DNA of 64,000 bases. It comes from Acanthochromis polyacanthus (taxonomy: Eukaryota; Chordata; Actinopteri; Pomacentridae). Shown piece by piece: positions 1-12,510 of the stretch (the stretch's first letter is position 1; the number at the start of each line of letters is the position of its first letter). The notes beneath the pieces were generated by a model. That model did not search any database. It was not told the origin of the DNA and saw only the letters and a list, made by a program, of their open reading frames with translations. The stretch covers positions 24,785,361 through 24,849,360 of the forward strand of contig NC_067120.1 of the NCBI RefSeq assembly GCF_021347895.1. Reading direction: 5' to 3'. Position numbers and translations under genes: made by a program.

Positions 1-2706
1 GAATTTGCAGAAGATCCTCTGTTTCTCTATCAGTCACTGCCTTTCTCTACCTTTATCTGTCCATCCCTGTGTTGCTCTCCAGCCGCCTCTATCTCTTCTT
101 GGCCTGTCTTTATTGGGCTTAGTCTTCATTTGTAGACGTTTGTCTCTGCTGTGTTTGTGTGTTAAATGGTTATCGATTCCTTCTCCTCACTGGATAAATA
201 GGGCCACACTTAGGAGTTCCGTCTCCTTCTCTTTGTTGTTATTTATCCAGCTGAGAGCCAATTCTGCCACCTTTTCTCAGCTTCAAGCTTGGGCTGGTTT
301 TCATGAAATTGTATTGCATGACACAAACTAGTTCTTCCCTTGTAACTAAATATTTACGCCAAGTGTCACTAGACGTAAGGTTACACAGCTGACTGATGGT
401 CAAAAAATGCACCTGCTACAACAACAAAAATGCAACAAATTACCTGATTGGAGGACTTACACAAGCATATTTGCTATCAACAGGTAACATGTCAAAAACA
501 ATTCCATGAATGTTTTATTATGATGGAGAGCTCTGTGATGAAGAGCACACAGCGTTGTGAAAATGTAGTTTCAAACAAAGAATTTTACAGCAATGAGCAC
601 TTAAAAGAGTTGTGGTAAGTTTTTCACCCCTTCTTAATCTGAAAGCTTTTTTTGATATACACTACTGTTCAAAAGTTTAGAGTACACCAAGACAATTTCA
701 ACTCACACTTTTATTCATGTGCTAACATAATTGCTCAAGGGTTTTCTAACCATCAATTAGCCTTTCAACACAATTAGCTAACAAAATGTACCATTAGAAC
801 ACAGGAGTGATGGTTGCTGGAAATGGGCCTCTATACCCATATTCCATTAAAAATGAGCCATTTCCAGCGAGAACAGTCATTTACCACACCAACAATGTCT
901 AGACTCTCTGAAATCATTTAATGTTATCTTCATTGAAAAAAAAAAAAGCTTTTCTTTAAAGAATAAGTGCATTTCTAAGTGACCCCAAACTTTTGAATAG
1001 TAATGTACAGTATTTAGAGTAACCAGATTACTGATTTCAGAAACAAAAATACACAGTAGTAGACCATTAAATATTGCAGAGTGAGGTTTCAGTCCAAAGT
1101 ACACTGCTCCAAGTAGACTGATGCTTTTAGGAAGAAAATCTGTGTGGACTGAATGGTCAGCAAAGCAACTGAATTTGATACAAATTGCCACTGTTTGTTT
1201 GGAAGCTGGAGGTTGAACATTTCCAAATAAGAAACATTCTGTGACGAGGCTTTTGGATGTTGATGAAAAACAGCATTAGTTATCAGGGAAGGGAACCTTT
1301 AGTTAAAATAAGGAATCCACAGCCTTGCTAGCAGCACTTTAACCCTGTAGGCAATTTTATATGTTGTTTTGCACAAAATGTTTTTTGTTAATAGCAAAAA
1401 CAAATTCAAATGGTGGCCAAACAAAATAACCCTGAAGTGGTCAAAATTCAAAAAAACTTCCACAAAGGTTATTGCCTTAGCCGTGGTCATGCCATCTGCT
1501 TTATTCTGCATGTCAAACTGATTCAAACTGCTCAGACAGGATAGGAACTGACTATCAGGTCTGCAATTAAAAAAGTAAACCTAATAAACCAACAGACCTA
1601 AGTAGTTTGATGATTTTCAATGACTGTCTCAGGTAGAAACACATAAACGATTATGCTGTTTGATACCTGGGAAGACTGCATGCCATGTTTCTACAATTGT
1701 TGAGAAGGTTTTTCAGACACTGAAACCGAGCAGATTATAATAATCTGATCCAATATTTCAACAGGATTTTATAGACTTTATAGCAGTAATCACTCTATCC
1801 TTTCTGAAACAAGCTATAGTGGAGATCATTTTTTACTGGCCAGTGCATTGTTTTGTATGATAACACTGCATTGTATTGGCACAAATGTCTGCTCAGTCAG
1901 TTTCGTCAGGTTTAGCCATTTTACTCAGGGACTCTACTTTTAACTTTTAGCAGAAGCCTGCTTTATTGATACTGTTTTGTTATTGAAATGAGTACGAAGC
2001 AGTGTATTCTTGAAGCAATGGTGTTGTGACTCTCAACATAGCCTTTGCTTAATCACCATATTATTGATTTATTATGACGTCCATATCCATTAACCTCAAA
2101 CACTGTCCAAATAGACAGTTATCCAATTTGTTGTTGGCAGTGAATTAGTCTTTGTAGCTGCTCTGTAGATTATTAGTGCTCTATCATTATCTGTCTTGAT
2201 CCTGAATCTCTTTTGTTTTTACCTTGTCTGGGCCCAGCAAGTCCTTTAATTTATCCATCCATTTATCCATGGATGCTATGTAGAATGACACCAGCATTTT
2301 CTCATACCCAGAGGACCACATCATTCCTCAGGTTTTTTTCCAGAACCACTACAAGTCATGATCAGAACTGAAATATAAATCTGTGTTGTGATGTGATAAC
2401 ACTATGGTTAAAGTTTGGTTAACCACAAAAGCAGAAAGATTATAGTATAAGTTCAAATAAACTGAAATAACCTTAATTAAAATAGATTAAAGTTACGCAA
2501 CTGTTGTGGTTTGGACGACAATGGCTGACATATTAAGGCTAGGGGAGCTTTGTCATCATTATGGCAACAGTAAACATGCGGTTAAGCTTTGGGAACAATT
2601 GTGGTAATGGTTAAAAAAATATTGACTGCTGATTTGTAACAGGAAACAAAAAGCTTCTGCAGTGTTAAAGTGCATAGCTGAATATCACATCTCTTTCTCT
2701 TCTTAG
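1..2706 (+). other. Intron sequence upstream of the first visible exon
   Basis: No exon was recognised here, although the RRM exons of the gene must lie further left. Apart from a MITE at 658-1007 the stretch is unremarkable AT-rich DNA. Short open frames, for example 5-331, have no recognisable content. A small (ATCC) patch lies near 2253. The intron ends in a pyrimidine tract and TTAG at 2706. Confidence 0.5.
658..1007 (+). mobile_element. Tc1-like MITE, 'TTCAAAAGTTTGGGGTCAC' family, copy 1
   Basis: About 350 bp, starting TACACTACTGTTCAAAAG and ending CCCCAAACTTTTGAATAGTA, so the ends are inverted repeats with TA at the borders, as in Tc1/mariner derivatives. The internal landmark TTGCTGGAAATGGGCCTCT recurs in other copies at 8221, 15528, 19246, 34258 and 56067, with a further truncated copy at 46704. 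No coding capacity. Confidence 0.85.
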
Positions 2707-2757
2707 ATCTGACTGTGATATGGAGTATACTGGATACCCTGGTGAACACTATAACCG
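2707..2757 (+). CDS. RALY-family gene, 51-nt exon before the FDY segment
   Basis: A short internal exon, 51 nt, between a pyrimidine-rich acceptor ending TTAG (2703-2706) and the donor CG|GTAAGC (2758). It enters and leaves in phase 2, so it could be skipped without changing frame. It encodes 17 residues containing [12 protein letters not shown]; the last codon is completed to Arg by the first base of the exon at 20857. In RALY and RALYL the matching place is the Tyr/Asp-rich stretch between the RRM and the FDY motif, which is also Tyr-rich and ends in N/D-R. Identification depends on position, phase and composition, because the stretch is too short to prove alone. A long (ATCC)n tract begins only 25 bp beyond its donor. 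Confidence 0.68.
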
Positions 2758-2782
2758 GTAAGCTCAGAGAATATCTTAAAGC

Positions 2783-2886
2783 ATCCATCCATCCATCCAT
2801 CCATCCATCCATCCATCCATCCATCCATCCATCCATCCATCCATCCATCCATCCATCCATCCATCCATCCATCCATCCATCCATCC
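2783..2886. repeat. (ATCC)26 tetranucleotide microsatellite
   Basis: About 104 bp of uninterrupted ATCC units. The reverse strand reads GGAT/ATGG, which gives spurious MDGW-repeat frames. It starts about 25 bp after the 5' splice site at 2757. Confidence 0.98.
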
Positions 2887-3235
2887 AAATATGATGTAGG
2901 GAAACAAAAGTTTGCTAAATCTATCATGTTGACCGGAATCCCATTCTTTATTACAACAAAAGTTGCGTTTTCAAGATGGATAATAATTCCTAAAAGATAA
3001 AAAATTAACAGTCAGTTTGCATGTGGAGGGGGGCATAAACCTCCTTTTTACTTCTGAAGCGCTACATGACAGAAACTCCATGGGAAAACAAGATACTTCA
3101 ACTTGTTCTTAAGAATATAAACAAACATGGGATTCTGTTGTGTTGTGTTTGTAACTAAACTAAAAGTACTTAGCAAAAGACACAAAGCTGATAGTTACAG
3201 CCTCCATGTTATTTACTTTACAACTTGAGAGAAGT

Positions 3236-3362
3236 TAAATCAAGTCAGTTTTATTTATATAGCCCAACATCACAAATCACAAATATTCCTCAGGGACTTT
3301 ACCACGTACAACAGTCTTTAGTTTCAGACAATTTGGATAGAGGAAACTTCCCAGGAAACTGT
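3236..3362. repeat. Interspersed repeat fragment with TTTATTTATATAGC core
   Basis: The run CAGTTTTATTTATATAGC, followed by a 'CTCAGGGACTTTACC' block, resembles a very common fish interspersed repeat. It is recognised from general familiarity only, with no second copy in the window, so the family is left open. Confidence 0.4.
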
Positions 3363-3564
3363 TATGGATAATAAAAAAAAAAAAACATTTCAAAACGTTA
3401 TGTGTGGAAACACATCACTCAGTGAGGTGACCTCTGAAGTTTGTATCAAAACAGAAGAGAGATGCCGTGATACTTTACCTGATGCATTTAGTGTTTATCC
3501 CTCATTCCCTCATTTAGACAGATCTCCTGTAGCTGCTGGCTGTGTGCAGAGCTGCAGATGTTCT

Positions 3565-3840
3565 ACCTTGGACTTAGACTTAGGCTGACTTTATTAATCC
3601 CCGGAAGGAAATTAAGTTGATACAGCAACATGGATATTTAATAAAGACAACACAGAATATCAGGGTAGGGTATAAAATGAATGACAAACTGACAGCCAAT
3701 AACAGACTGGGCTTTCCTGATGAGTTTATTCAGTCTACAGGCATCCTTCACCTTGATGCCTGCACCCCAGCACATCACAGCAAAGAAGATGGCTCTCGCC
3801 ACCACAGACTGCTAAAACCTCTATGTGATGGTTGAAGCTA
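3565..3840 (-). mobile_element. Non-LTR retrotransposon fragment (C-terminal reverse transcriptase region)
   Basis: Read on the - strand, 3730-3815 encodes a short open piece with SVVARAIFFAVMCWG followed by a basic K-x-K-D-A-x-R-L-x-K-L stretch. This is the pattern found after the catalytic domain of fish LINE reverse transcriptases (S-V-V-x-x-I-F-Y-A-V-x-C-W-G). The + strand start, TTTATTAATCCCCGGAAGGAAATTAA, is the reverse complement of a typical LINE 3' end. It is 5'-truncated and broken by stops. Confidence 0.7.
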
Positions 3841-4739
3841 TGGTTGGACCAAGTTCTTTGGCAAACTTTGGCTGCTGCTGTTGTTCAGTCTCTGGTGATA
3901 TGGGTATTTTCATCTGTATCACTCTTTGAACCAGTGGTGCATATATTACAGATCTGTTACCAACACACAGCTGGTGAATACAATTAGTGTTACACCCATT
4001 AAAAATGAAAGTGTCACAGCAGAATCATAACAATCACAACACAGTGACAGCTGTGTTATCACAAAGCTGCAGTCATAATCAGAGCTGCAGTCGACAGCAG
4101 TCAGTGAGAGAGCAGGTGAACCAGATCATGTAGTTTTCTTTCTAAATGTAATGGTACAGGCTTATGGCTGACAGTCACATCTGACTCTCACTGTATTCAC
4201 AATCAACAGGTAGCACTATACACTACATGATACAAGATCATAATACAGTTCATATTTTCTCTACATGTCAGAATAAAGGCAAACACTAGTGTAAGGTAGT
4301 GCAAAACTAGTCCAGAAAAAAAAATCTCCCCTTGATTCCTGGGGGTTTTGTGCACCCAGACTCTGTGGGCTTTAGAAGATCTCAGCTGAACAAAAACAAC
4401 TCTGAAATGCACAAGAATGAAAATGAGTGCAGTAAAGGGAAATAGGGAATTACAACAAAACTAAAAGAGATTGAAACTTTAAATAGACTCACAGTTTCTG
4501 ATGCAGAAAATAAACATCCAACTAAGTCTTTTTTAGTTTAATTAAATTACATTCAATTAAAATCGCGCAGCTGCAGAACATAAGAAAGTGCTTTTTATTA
4601 GTGGTTGATGCTTTAATTCAGTTTTATTTGGTTTTAACTCTATTTATTTTCTCATTTTTTCACATGGCATTGAGTGTACAAAGCAATCTGACTGCTGTGA
4701 TGGATTACATTAACAGAAAGTAGGTGATGTGAGTTTGAG

Positions 4740-5170
4740 TGGAGGAGGAGGCCGAGGACAGAGCAAACGAAGGGAGTAAAAGTAAGAGAAACTTGGAAAC
4801 AGAAGAGATGGAGCGGGGATGAAGAGGAAGAGGAGATAACAAAAGAGATGGAGGGTAAAAGAAATATGTTAGAGATGGAGGGAAAGCTATAAAAGACTAG
4901 AAGTTTTTTCTTTCTTTTTTAACTAGAACAAGGGTGAACAGTGTCATAGAAACAAAAAAAGAGAAAAAAGAGAGCTGGCAAAGGGCGGGATATGAGGATA
5001 TTAAAAAACACAAAGGAAAACTAAGAAGCAAGAAGTGGTGAAAGAACAACAAAGGAGTGGAAACATGGAGGGATAAGTAAAACAAAGGCACAGTAAAGTG
5101 AAGACCTAAGATAAAAAAGAGTGAGAGAGGTAAGTTCAGTGAAGGAGAGAGAGCAGCAGAGTGGGAAACC
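4740..5170. repeat. Purine-rich low-complexity stretch
   Basis: The + strand is dominated by A and G (GAGGAGGAGG, AAGAGGAAGAGGAG, GAGAGAGAGCAGCAGAG) for about 430 bp. The frame on the - strand at 4897-5091 is its Leu/Phe/Ser-rich mirror and is not taken as a gene. Confidence 0.6.
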
Positions 5171-5257
5171 GCTGACAGCTAGGGATGATGGGAAAATGTC
5201 ACATTGTGTGATTTCATGTCTCAGATGTAGTTTGCTGACAAGCCTCAGTCTCTGGAG

Positions 5258-5865
5258 TGTAGTGGGGGGGCCAGTTGCCCCACTACGTAAAATCTATGTT
5301 TAACCTGATCACTCTATGTATTAACAACTGTGATTTAATTCTAAGTTCTAGGTCTGAAAATATCTAAGTCTCACCATAGAATCATCAAAGGAGTCCAGGA
5401 GTCGAGTCTTCAGATGCCAAAAGTGTTTATTCTGTTTAACACAGGTCAAAACACTGAGAGAGGTTCCGGAAGCCCTCTGAACTTACTGTCAGATAATACA
5501 ATCTTTTATACCCTCTGAGCTGGGGTCAGTTCATGCCCTTAACCCATCCCTCTTTTTGCCACCGCCAGCTGCCAGTATTACATAATTTAAGGAAAGAGCG
5601 AATCTTTACTCCCTAATAATTTTAATTGGAAACTCGTGGGCGGCCGGCACTTTTCCCCATGGGAGGCAGCCTCCCCCAAATTTTCTCACACGAACACCTG
5701 CACCCTTATCTCCAAACAATACTTTTGTTGATACTGGCAGTTATCCTAGAGGAAACAACTTACAGGCTATCTGTAAACCATTTCAGTCAGAGGGCAAAAG
5801 GCCTGCTCTCAGATACACACACAGACATAGATTTATTATAGCAGTGGATTAATTTTTCCACAACA
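5258..5865 (-). mobile_element. Solo LTR (608 bp), - orientation
   Basis: It begins TGTAGTGG and ends CCACAACA, an imperfect terminal inversion. Direct GGAG copies flank it at 5254-5257 and 5866-5869 (4-bp target duplication). Read on the - strand it holds a TATA box (GGTATAAAAG, near 5504-5513) followed by AATAAACAC (near 5427-5436), the order expected for an LTR promoter and polyadenylation signal. No internal region is present, so it is a recombined solo LTR. Confidence 0.72.
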
Positions 5866-8220
5866 GGAGGAGGTGGTGTGTGTTACTGTGTGTTACTGAC
5901 ACTGGAGACATAAATCTATGTCACAGTCACACTGTGTGAACTTTAGGGACCTACAACACAAATCAGTCACTTTTTGGATGGAGACTTGGTTAAAATAAGG
6001 TCAGGATAGACTAAAGTTACATTTAAGTTAGGATAAGGTTAGGTTTTGGTTAGGGCTCTGCTAGGTTAAGATTAAGTTTCAGTAAGATATTATCGGTGCT
6101 CTGCACTAATAGCAATAGGAGGTGTAAGGCGCTCTTTCAGTCTGATGGCCTGCAGGTCTCCCTTAGGCAAGGTCTAACACCTGTTTTGGCTCTTGACCAG
6201 GGTTACGTGAAACCATGTCTTGCAGGTGGATGATTATACAAGCAGATTCAGTTAAAGCAAATATATGGTTGTATAATCGCAATGCTGGGCAGAGGAATCC
6301 ATAGATCAATGGCCAGGATTAGAAGTCCAGCGTGGACACTGCAGCTGAAGAAGGCAATGGAAGACCACTTCAGTATTTATTCCTATTGCAATCATGAACT
6401 CTAGTCAATGTGGGTTTAAGCTCAATAATTAATGGGAAGAGAGAATGAAAATGACACACGGACTGACATCATGGCTACACATGGAACAGGCAAGAGTCAC
6501 AACTCAGAGAGCAAGAGATTGGACTAGATGGAGAGAAAAGATCACCTACGCTGAATGGCTTGGCACTTGATTGATTAATTATTATGATGTTAGAGAAAGG
6601 TAAGTGTTTGGTTAAGTTTAAGCTACAGTTAGGTTTAAAGTTAAGGTTGGGTCGAGCAAAACTGTGACCAGTCAAGAATCAATTGTGAGCAATTGCTACA
6701 CAATGAATGATTTCTGTCTTGTGACTTGAACCCAAGTTGTTCTGGTGTCATTGAAACATTGGACATGATAATTTATGAGATCAAGGTGACTGCAGGGTTT
6801 GGGGGCAAGTGTCACAGTTGCTCTCCAGCGATTAACCCACTGTGGCCTCGTGGCATGATGGGAAATGCTTGGGTTTCACCTGATCTAATAGCCGGATGGT
6901 TTAGATGTTAATTCAACAATATGACATTCGATATTTTTTTGTAGTGGAGAGATTTTGGTTATATTTATCTGATTTGGAATGTTTCTTCTGTAAGCAGAAC
7001 ACGTGTTGTGTGGTTGAGGTGATGATCATTATCAGTCAGACTGGCTGACTACATTTAGATTACACATCATAAATTGTACATAATATATAGTTCTAGTCTG
7101 CTGTGTATAAACATTGTGCTGATTTCATTCTTTAAGTATTTAACAACACAGAAACATCTGGTAAGTGGACAGATGTCTCAGCCCCAATCATCTGAATATC
7201 TGACAAGTTAGTAATGAAAGCAGCTGTCCTGTATTTCTTTGTACAGTTTTTGATTATTTATTTACATTTTAGGTGATTTATGTAGATTAAGAAGGACAAG
7301 ACTGTTTAACTTATATACAAATTGAGATGATACCAGTAAAATTTATGTAAAAACAGGCAAAACATGAACAGAGATCACAGATCAGCTGTAGAGCATTTTT
7401 AATGGCTGCCCTGTCAAAATTTAAATGACTGTAGGCTGCATATAAATTAGTCTCCTGGACTGATAATATTATGTTAATCAGAATCAAACCTAACCAAACG
7501 TGAGTGTTTATGTGACTTTCTGATCAGAACAAAGGGTTCTGGAAACTGTAGAGCTTGACAGCAGATTTTTGAGCTCTGCCCTCTGCTGCTGCCGCCTGTC
7601 CTCGTACGGCTTCCAGGCAGTGGGGAGTTCTTCTCAAGTCAGCCAACTAAAAATTGGTCAAAGTTCAGGTTAGGGTTCAGTCCACAGGGACTCCAATCAG
7701 CATCCTTGTCATCAAAAGCAGCACGGAGAAGCTGAAGGGAAGCTGGCAAACTACCTTTATCAAGCTGACTGAATTATTCAGCAAAATTGAGTTTATTTTA
7801 AGGCAAACAGAAAAGTACTGTTTTCATGAATGGATTCATTGATTTCATGTAGATGGTGGGGCAAATCTAGCTAAGCTTATGATAACTTGGGACTTCTAAA
7901 ATAAATGTCAATGTCATGGCCCCTCAAATGATGGAAATGTATGTGTTGAAGACACAGAGACAGTATATAAACAGCAGTACTGTTTTACACAAACCTTGAC
8001 GTGTCCTTGTGTTTTCTGTAGCAGAACCACTGCAGTATTTCCTGCGGTTAGCTGCACACCTAAAGAACCTCAATAACTATGACACTACTGAATAGATACT
8101 GAACTAGACTGATTGTTAGACTATATATTTTTTCTGAAACTATTCAGAAAAACTGGGGTGTAATCAAATGTAATCTTTCAAATCTATCCATCCTTACTAA
8201 CTTTTTTTCTGTGTCCCACA

Positions 8221-8472
8221 TACGCTACCATTCAAAAGTTTGTGGTCATCCAGACAATTTCATGTTTTCCATAAAAACTCACTCTTTCATTCATGTGCTA
8301 ACATAATTGCACAAGGGTTTTCTAATCATCAATTAGCCTTTCAACACAATTAGCTAACACCATGTAGCATTAGAACACAGGAATGACGGTTGCTGGAAAT
8401 GGATCTCTGTACCCTTGTGTAGATATTCCATTAAAAATCTTCTGTTTCCATCTAGAATAGTCATTTTCCACA
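8221..8472 (+). mobile_element. Tc1-like MITE, copy 2 (3'-truncated)
   Basis: Starts ACGCTACCATTCAAAAGTTTG and carries the internal GGTTGCTGGAAATGGAT landmark. It loses similarity after the TAGAATAGTCATTTTCCAC block, so the right terminal repeat is missing. Confidence 0.8.
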
Positions 8473-9568
8473 TGAATATATAGCATATCACTGTCTTCAG
8501 TACAGTAACAAAGAAAGCGATGAAAATAAATGCATTTAAATAAATATAATGCTATTCATAATAATAAGTTTAAGAATAGACAGATATTTTTAATAGTAAA
8601 CATGCTTTCAATCTCTTTCTAATATTTAGCATTGCTTTGGACTTTATGTGCCACTTTCTGGGTTTTCCTCGTTTATGTCATCACTCCTTACGAAACACCA
8701 ACGGTTTCCAAATATCCTCGTAGACTTCCAATTTGTCTTTTAAAATGTATGTTATTCTCTCCATAGACTTAAATTGTGCCATATTCTTTATCAGAAACAG
8801 GAGTGGACATACCAAGCTTAAGTGGTAAAGATTCAGCTTTGATGTGTTTTTCTATTTATTAAAATTTTTATTTTCGCTACCATTTTCGCTAATTTCAATT
8901 TATATCACAGTTCACTGTGTTATTCTCACTAACAACATGCCCTGCTCACAAAACAGCAAACACATCAGTAGTGGTTTAAACATATTTTTATAGCAGTACT
9001 ACAACTTACTGACAGCCTGTAAAACTCAGTGACACTGCCGAAGGTGACATGGCTCCTAAACACTACGTGGGTGTTACTTGGTGAAATGTGCCACTACAGC
9101 AATTTAGGGAAAAGCGGGAGTCAAGTTGTTTTGAAATCATGTCCTCTCTAAACCTGTAATTCCTCCTCCATCCCCTCCTGTGGGCTCACCTGAACTGCAG
9201 GTTTGTGTGAAGCTGAAATCACAGCGAAGGTATATATCTGAACACACATTGGGAGGTAAAGCCTTCAGTGCTGTTCGCCTCAGTTCAACTGCCTCAGACT
9301 CTGTCTGCATACACTTTCTGTTTATCTGATGGTAAATGAATGAATGAGGACTCACTTTTCTGTAATGGTTGCAACGACAGTGGCTTCTTATCACGGTACA
9401 AGAACACACAGCATCGGAATAGCATGCATAACCAACATACTTGAAGTTGTATAAAGTGATTTGGGGAAGATTTTTCCCACATTTCAGCACCAGTGTTTGT
9501 CCAAAAACATTACAGAGAGCAAAAAGACAGTTTGCTGCCAAAATCACAAAACATCTTTCATGTACACG

Positions 9569-9714
9569 AACAGTCAAAAATTTGGACACACCTTCTCATT
9601 CAGTGGCTTTTATTTATTTTGTGGACTAATACTGAAGACATCAAAACTGTAATAGAATGCATAAAGAATTATGTTGTACACAAAAATACACGTGTGTGTT
9701 ATGCATTTGTACAT
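9569..9714 (+). mobile_element. Tc1-like terminal fragment (ACAGTCAAAAATTTGGACAC end)
   Basis: The sequence ACAGTCAAAAATTTGGACAC followed by ACCTTCTCATTCAGTGG is the familiar end of a fish Tc1 family. Only one end is present. It abuts the next element at the TA at 9715-9716. Confidence 0.65.
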
Positions 9715-9716
9715 TA

Positions 9717-9958
9717 CAGCCATGGCCATAAGTTTGGACACAGCATGACTTACTATGTCTGTTTTGATGTCTATTACAGAACATAACTAATATTTTTTGA
9801 CAGCACCAGTTTAATTATTCAACAAATCAACAAGGGATATAATATTATCAATAAATTCCAACAATTGGAACAACTTTGTTCCCAAAACATAATATTAGAA
9901 GAAAATAACAAAAAAATGCAGTACTTTCACAACCGAATTTGGTAAGAATAACAAAATC
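9717..9958 (+). mobile_element. Left arm of a 242-bp inverted repeat (Tc1-type MITE half)
   Basis: It begins CAGCCATGGCCATAAGTTTG after a TA and runs 242 nt without indels as the reverse complement of 12659-12900; I could find only one difference by eye. It is a truncated copy of the MITE at 12511-12900, joined on its inner side to another repeat at about 9958. Confidence 0.88.
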
Positions 9959-10275
9959 TGTATGTATGGATACCGAATTGCGGGACCTAAATATGTAGCG
10001 GGCGCCGGGAATGGATGGCACTAGGAATCACCCACACAATTTAATCAATTCTTCCTTGTATTATTTCTGAAGAATAAGTTTGCAATGGTCAATTTGTAGT
10101 AGGATCACAATCACGTGATCAACAGCAGGCAGCTGACGTAATGTTCACTTGTAGTCATGGTTACAGTGACACTATGCCGCTATCTTGCAATGATACAGAA
10201 ATCTTGAACATATCCATGGATTCAAACTAAAAGCTGCATCACTACCAAAATTTAATCACGTAGTCCTTGTGACAT
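9958..10275 (+). mobile_element. 'TCCACCAAGG' DNA-element family, internal fragment
   Basis: Shares long blocks, such as TTTGTAGTAGGATCACAATCA and CAGCAGGCAGCTGACGTAAT, with 16679-17168 (inverted), 21520-21603/29368-29956 (direct) and 57853-58240 (direct). Both termini are missing here. The family has inverted ends like TACTCCACCAAG / CTTGGTGGAATA and no visible coding region. Confidence 0.75.
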
Positions 10276-11135
10276 GGACAGAGTAAAATATGCACGTCAG
10301 ACAGCAGCACTTTCCATATGAGCGTCTGTCACATAGAGTCACAGTTAAAATATTTGTTTGGCGACTGGCCTCAGGCCAGGAGTCCTGAGCACCCTCCTGA
10401 ATGCAATCAGACTTGTGAGGATATTTTTATTTCCCTGTTAGCAAAGTAGAAGTTACCATCACACATGGACAGAATTTTCAGTGTTTAGAAAAACTACAGT
10501 AAAAATGTATTGTTCATCTTACCTTAATTATTATCTAATCAGAGATTTTTTTTTTTTAAAAAAAGGTCTAATTAGTGTACTTTAGTGTTAACGGGACACA
10601 GTACACAGGGATTCTGAAAAGCAGCAACCTCAATTTCTTATTTGACTTTTCCCAGTTAAAGTTAAAAAATGACTAGCCAAAATGCAACAAACTCCACACA
10701 GCATCTCAGTGTCCTGCTGGGGTCTGCTGGGGTCTGAAAACACATCACTGCAGGCAGCCAAGGACAGGTGGAGGAGGTTAACTGCATGGAGGCTGTAGAA
10801 TAATAGACAGAAGAAGAAAGAGAGGAACAGAGGGCAGAGAAAACACCAGATTAGAGCAGAGAGAGAAAGAAGCTGACAGCATGAAAAACAAGTGAGTTGG
10901 CAGCCATCAGCAGCTCACATAAGCACTCCACTCACTTTCCATCCACTGTCTCGCTCACCTATTGTTCACTTTGTCTTGCTTGACACCCCTACCCCATCAC
11001 TGGTCTGCCTCATCCTTTCTGTCTTTTCACATATTCCCTAACACATGCCATGGTTTCACACCATGACAGCCCCACATGGTCCATTTGTATGGTGCAGCTC
11101 TGTCTGTGGTTCTGCTAATGCAGGACACCTTAAAG

Positions 11136-11686
11136 GGGAACTTCAGTTTTTTTCAACCTGGGGTGTGTTTTCATGTCATTTCATAGATGTGAGTGATGGA
11201 GAAATGAATTTTCGACATAGCTCCAGTATTTACCCAGGCAGGCAGCTTCGCATCTCAGCTAGCGAAAAGTATGGGGCAACTTGCCCCCCCGCATCAAAGT
11301 CCACCCTAACGTGCTTTTTTCCCCACACTGACCAGCTCGGATAGTCTCAACGAGTGTCCCACAACATACTAGAGATGAGAAGTGAACGAAAACCTCCACA
11401 TTACCTGGCGATCGCTCTTTGTTGTGGTCTGTATCCAAATCTCAGGACGCTAGAAAGCAAATCTTGTTCCGAAATCGCGCGATAGCTCACGCCAAAATGT
11501 GCTTTTTTTCCCCACACTGACCGGCTCGGTCAGTGTAGGGACCGGTTTTAGCTTGCGAGCTATCGTGCGATTTCGGAACGAGATTTGCTTTCTAGCGTCC
11601 TGAGATTTGGATACAGACCAACTCACATATGTATGAAATGACATATGAAAACAGACCCCAGATTTAAAAAAAAACGAAGTTCCCCT
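11136..11686. mobile_element. TTAA-flanked MITE with AGGGGAACTTC ends
   Basis: About 550 bp bounded by TTAA at 11132-11135 and 11687-11690. Its ends are AGGGGAACTTCAGTTTTTTT and AAAAAAACGAAGTTCCCCT, so they form inverted repeats. TTAA target duplication is typical of piggyBac or Kolobok superfamily elements. The interior holds a very long hairpin (11425-11620) and no transposase. Confidence 0.8.
11425..11620. repeat. Hairpin with two 64-nt arms inside the TTAA element
   Basis: 11425-11488 is the reverse complement of 11557-11620, with two mismatches visible, separated by 68 nt. The arm includes TAGCGTCCTGAGATTTGG on one side and CCAAATCTCAGGACGCTA on the other. Confidence 0.92.
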
Positions 11687-11854
11687 TTAAACTATGCTCA
11701 GTATCTGTAATGAAGTTACTTTCCTATCTTTCAATGAACAAAGCTTCATATATTGATCTTCTGATTTTCTGATCACTTTTGGTCTCTTTGTTCCTACTTG
11801 GTTACAACCAATCCTGTTTCTAAAAACAATTCAGAGCTCTATCCCTTAGAAACC

Positions 11855-12397
11855 TAGCCTAGCCGCGCGAGACCCATGCTCTGAAGATGCAAGGGTCTAG
11901 GCACGCTCGACAGGGAGGGAGGCGGCCTAAAAGGTTGTCTATCAAATCACTCTGCAGCAATTGGGTAGGTATACAACCAATCAGCGCAACGAATAGGCTC
12001 CTAGAGCGCCGGAAATCAGGGGATGCGGTAGTTCGGTGAAGCCTTATTTGTACAGTCAATGGGTGAAGCTCAAGTATATTAGAGACATGTTAACAGAAAG
12101 ATTATTCAGAGTCGGTGCTAATGGAGCTCAACGACTGTTGTCGTTTTTGTTGTCAACCCTGGCAGAGAATTAAATTCGTTGCCGTGGGTTGTCTCGCGCG
12201 GCTAGGCTAATTGTTTCCGGTTGTTTCTGTCAGAATCGTCGCACCTCTGTCGTCACTTAGTTACACCCGCCTTCTGACTCTACACTTCATGGTGATTCGT
12301 CCGGACGGTTTTAGGAGCATCCTTATGGAGGGTAACTAGACCCACCCTGGCAGAGAATTAAATTCATTGCCGTGGGTTGTCTAGCGTGGCTAGGCTA
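11855..12397. mobile_element. MITE with TAGCCTAGCC ends and 9-bp flanking duplication
   Basis: It starts TAGCCTAGCCGCGCGAGAC and ends GTGGCTAGGCTA, flanked by identical TTAGAAACC at 11846-11854 and 12398-12406. An 8-9 bp duplication suggests a hAT-like origin. The right end is duplicated: the block GGCAGAGAATTAAATTC..GGCTAGGCTA occurs at about 12160-12210 and again at 12350-12397. No coding capacity. Confidence 0.82.
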
Positions 12398-12510
12398 TTA
12401 GAAACCGTCAGTCTTGCCACAATGTGAAGCTAAGAAAGCTTCTCTTTAGAAAAACAATCTAACTTTTGACACTTTTGCTTAGTGCTGATGCCACATTTCC
12501 CACTATCATA

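Noticed and set aside
2582..2927. [14 protein letters not shown] frames on the - strand
   Set aside because: They are translations of the (ATCC)n microsatellite in two frames.
9137..9589. 150-residue open frame on the - strand
   Set aside because: No recognisable domain, lies in an intron and overlaps the edge of a Tc1 fragment; length alone is not convincing.
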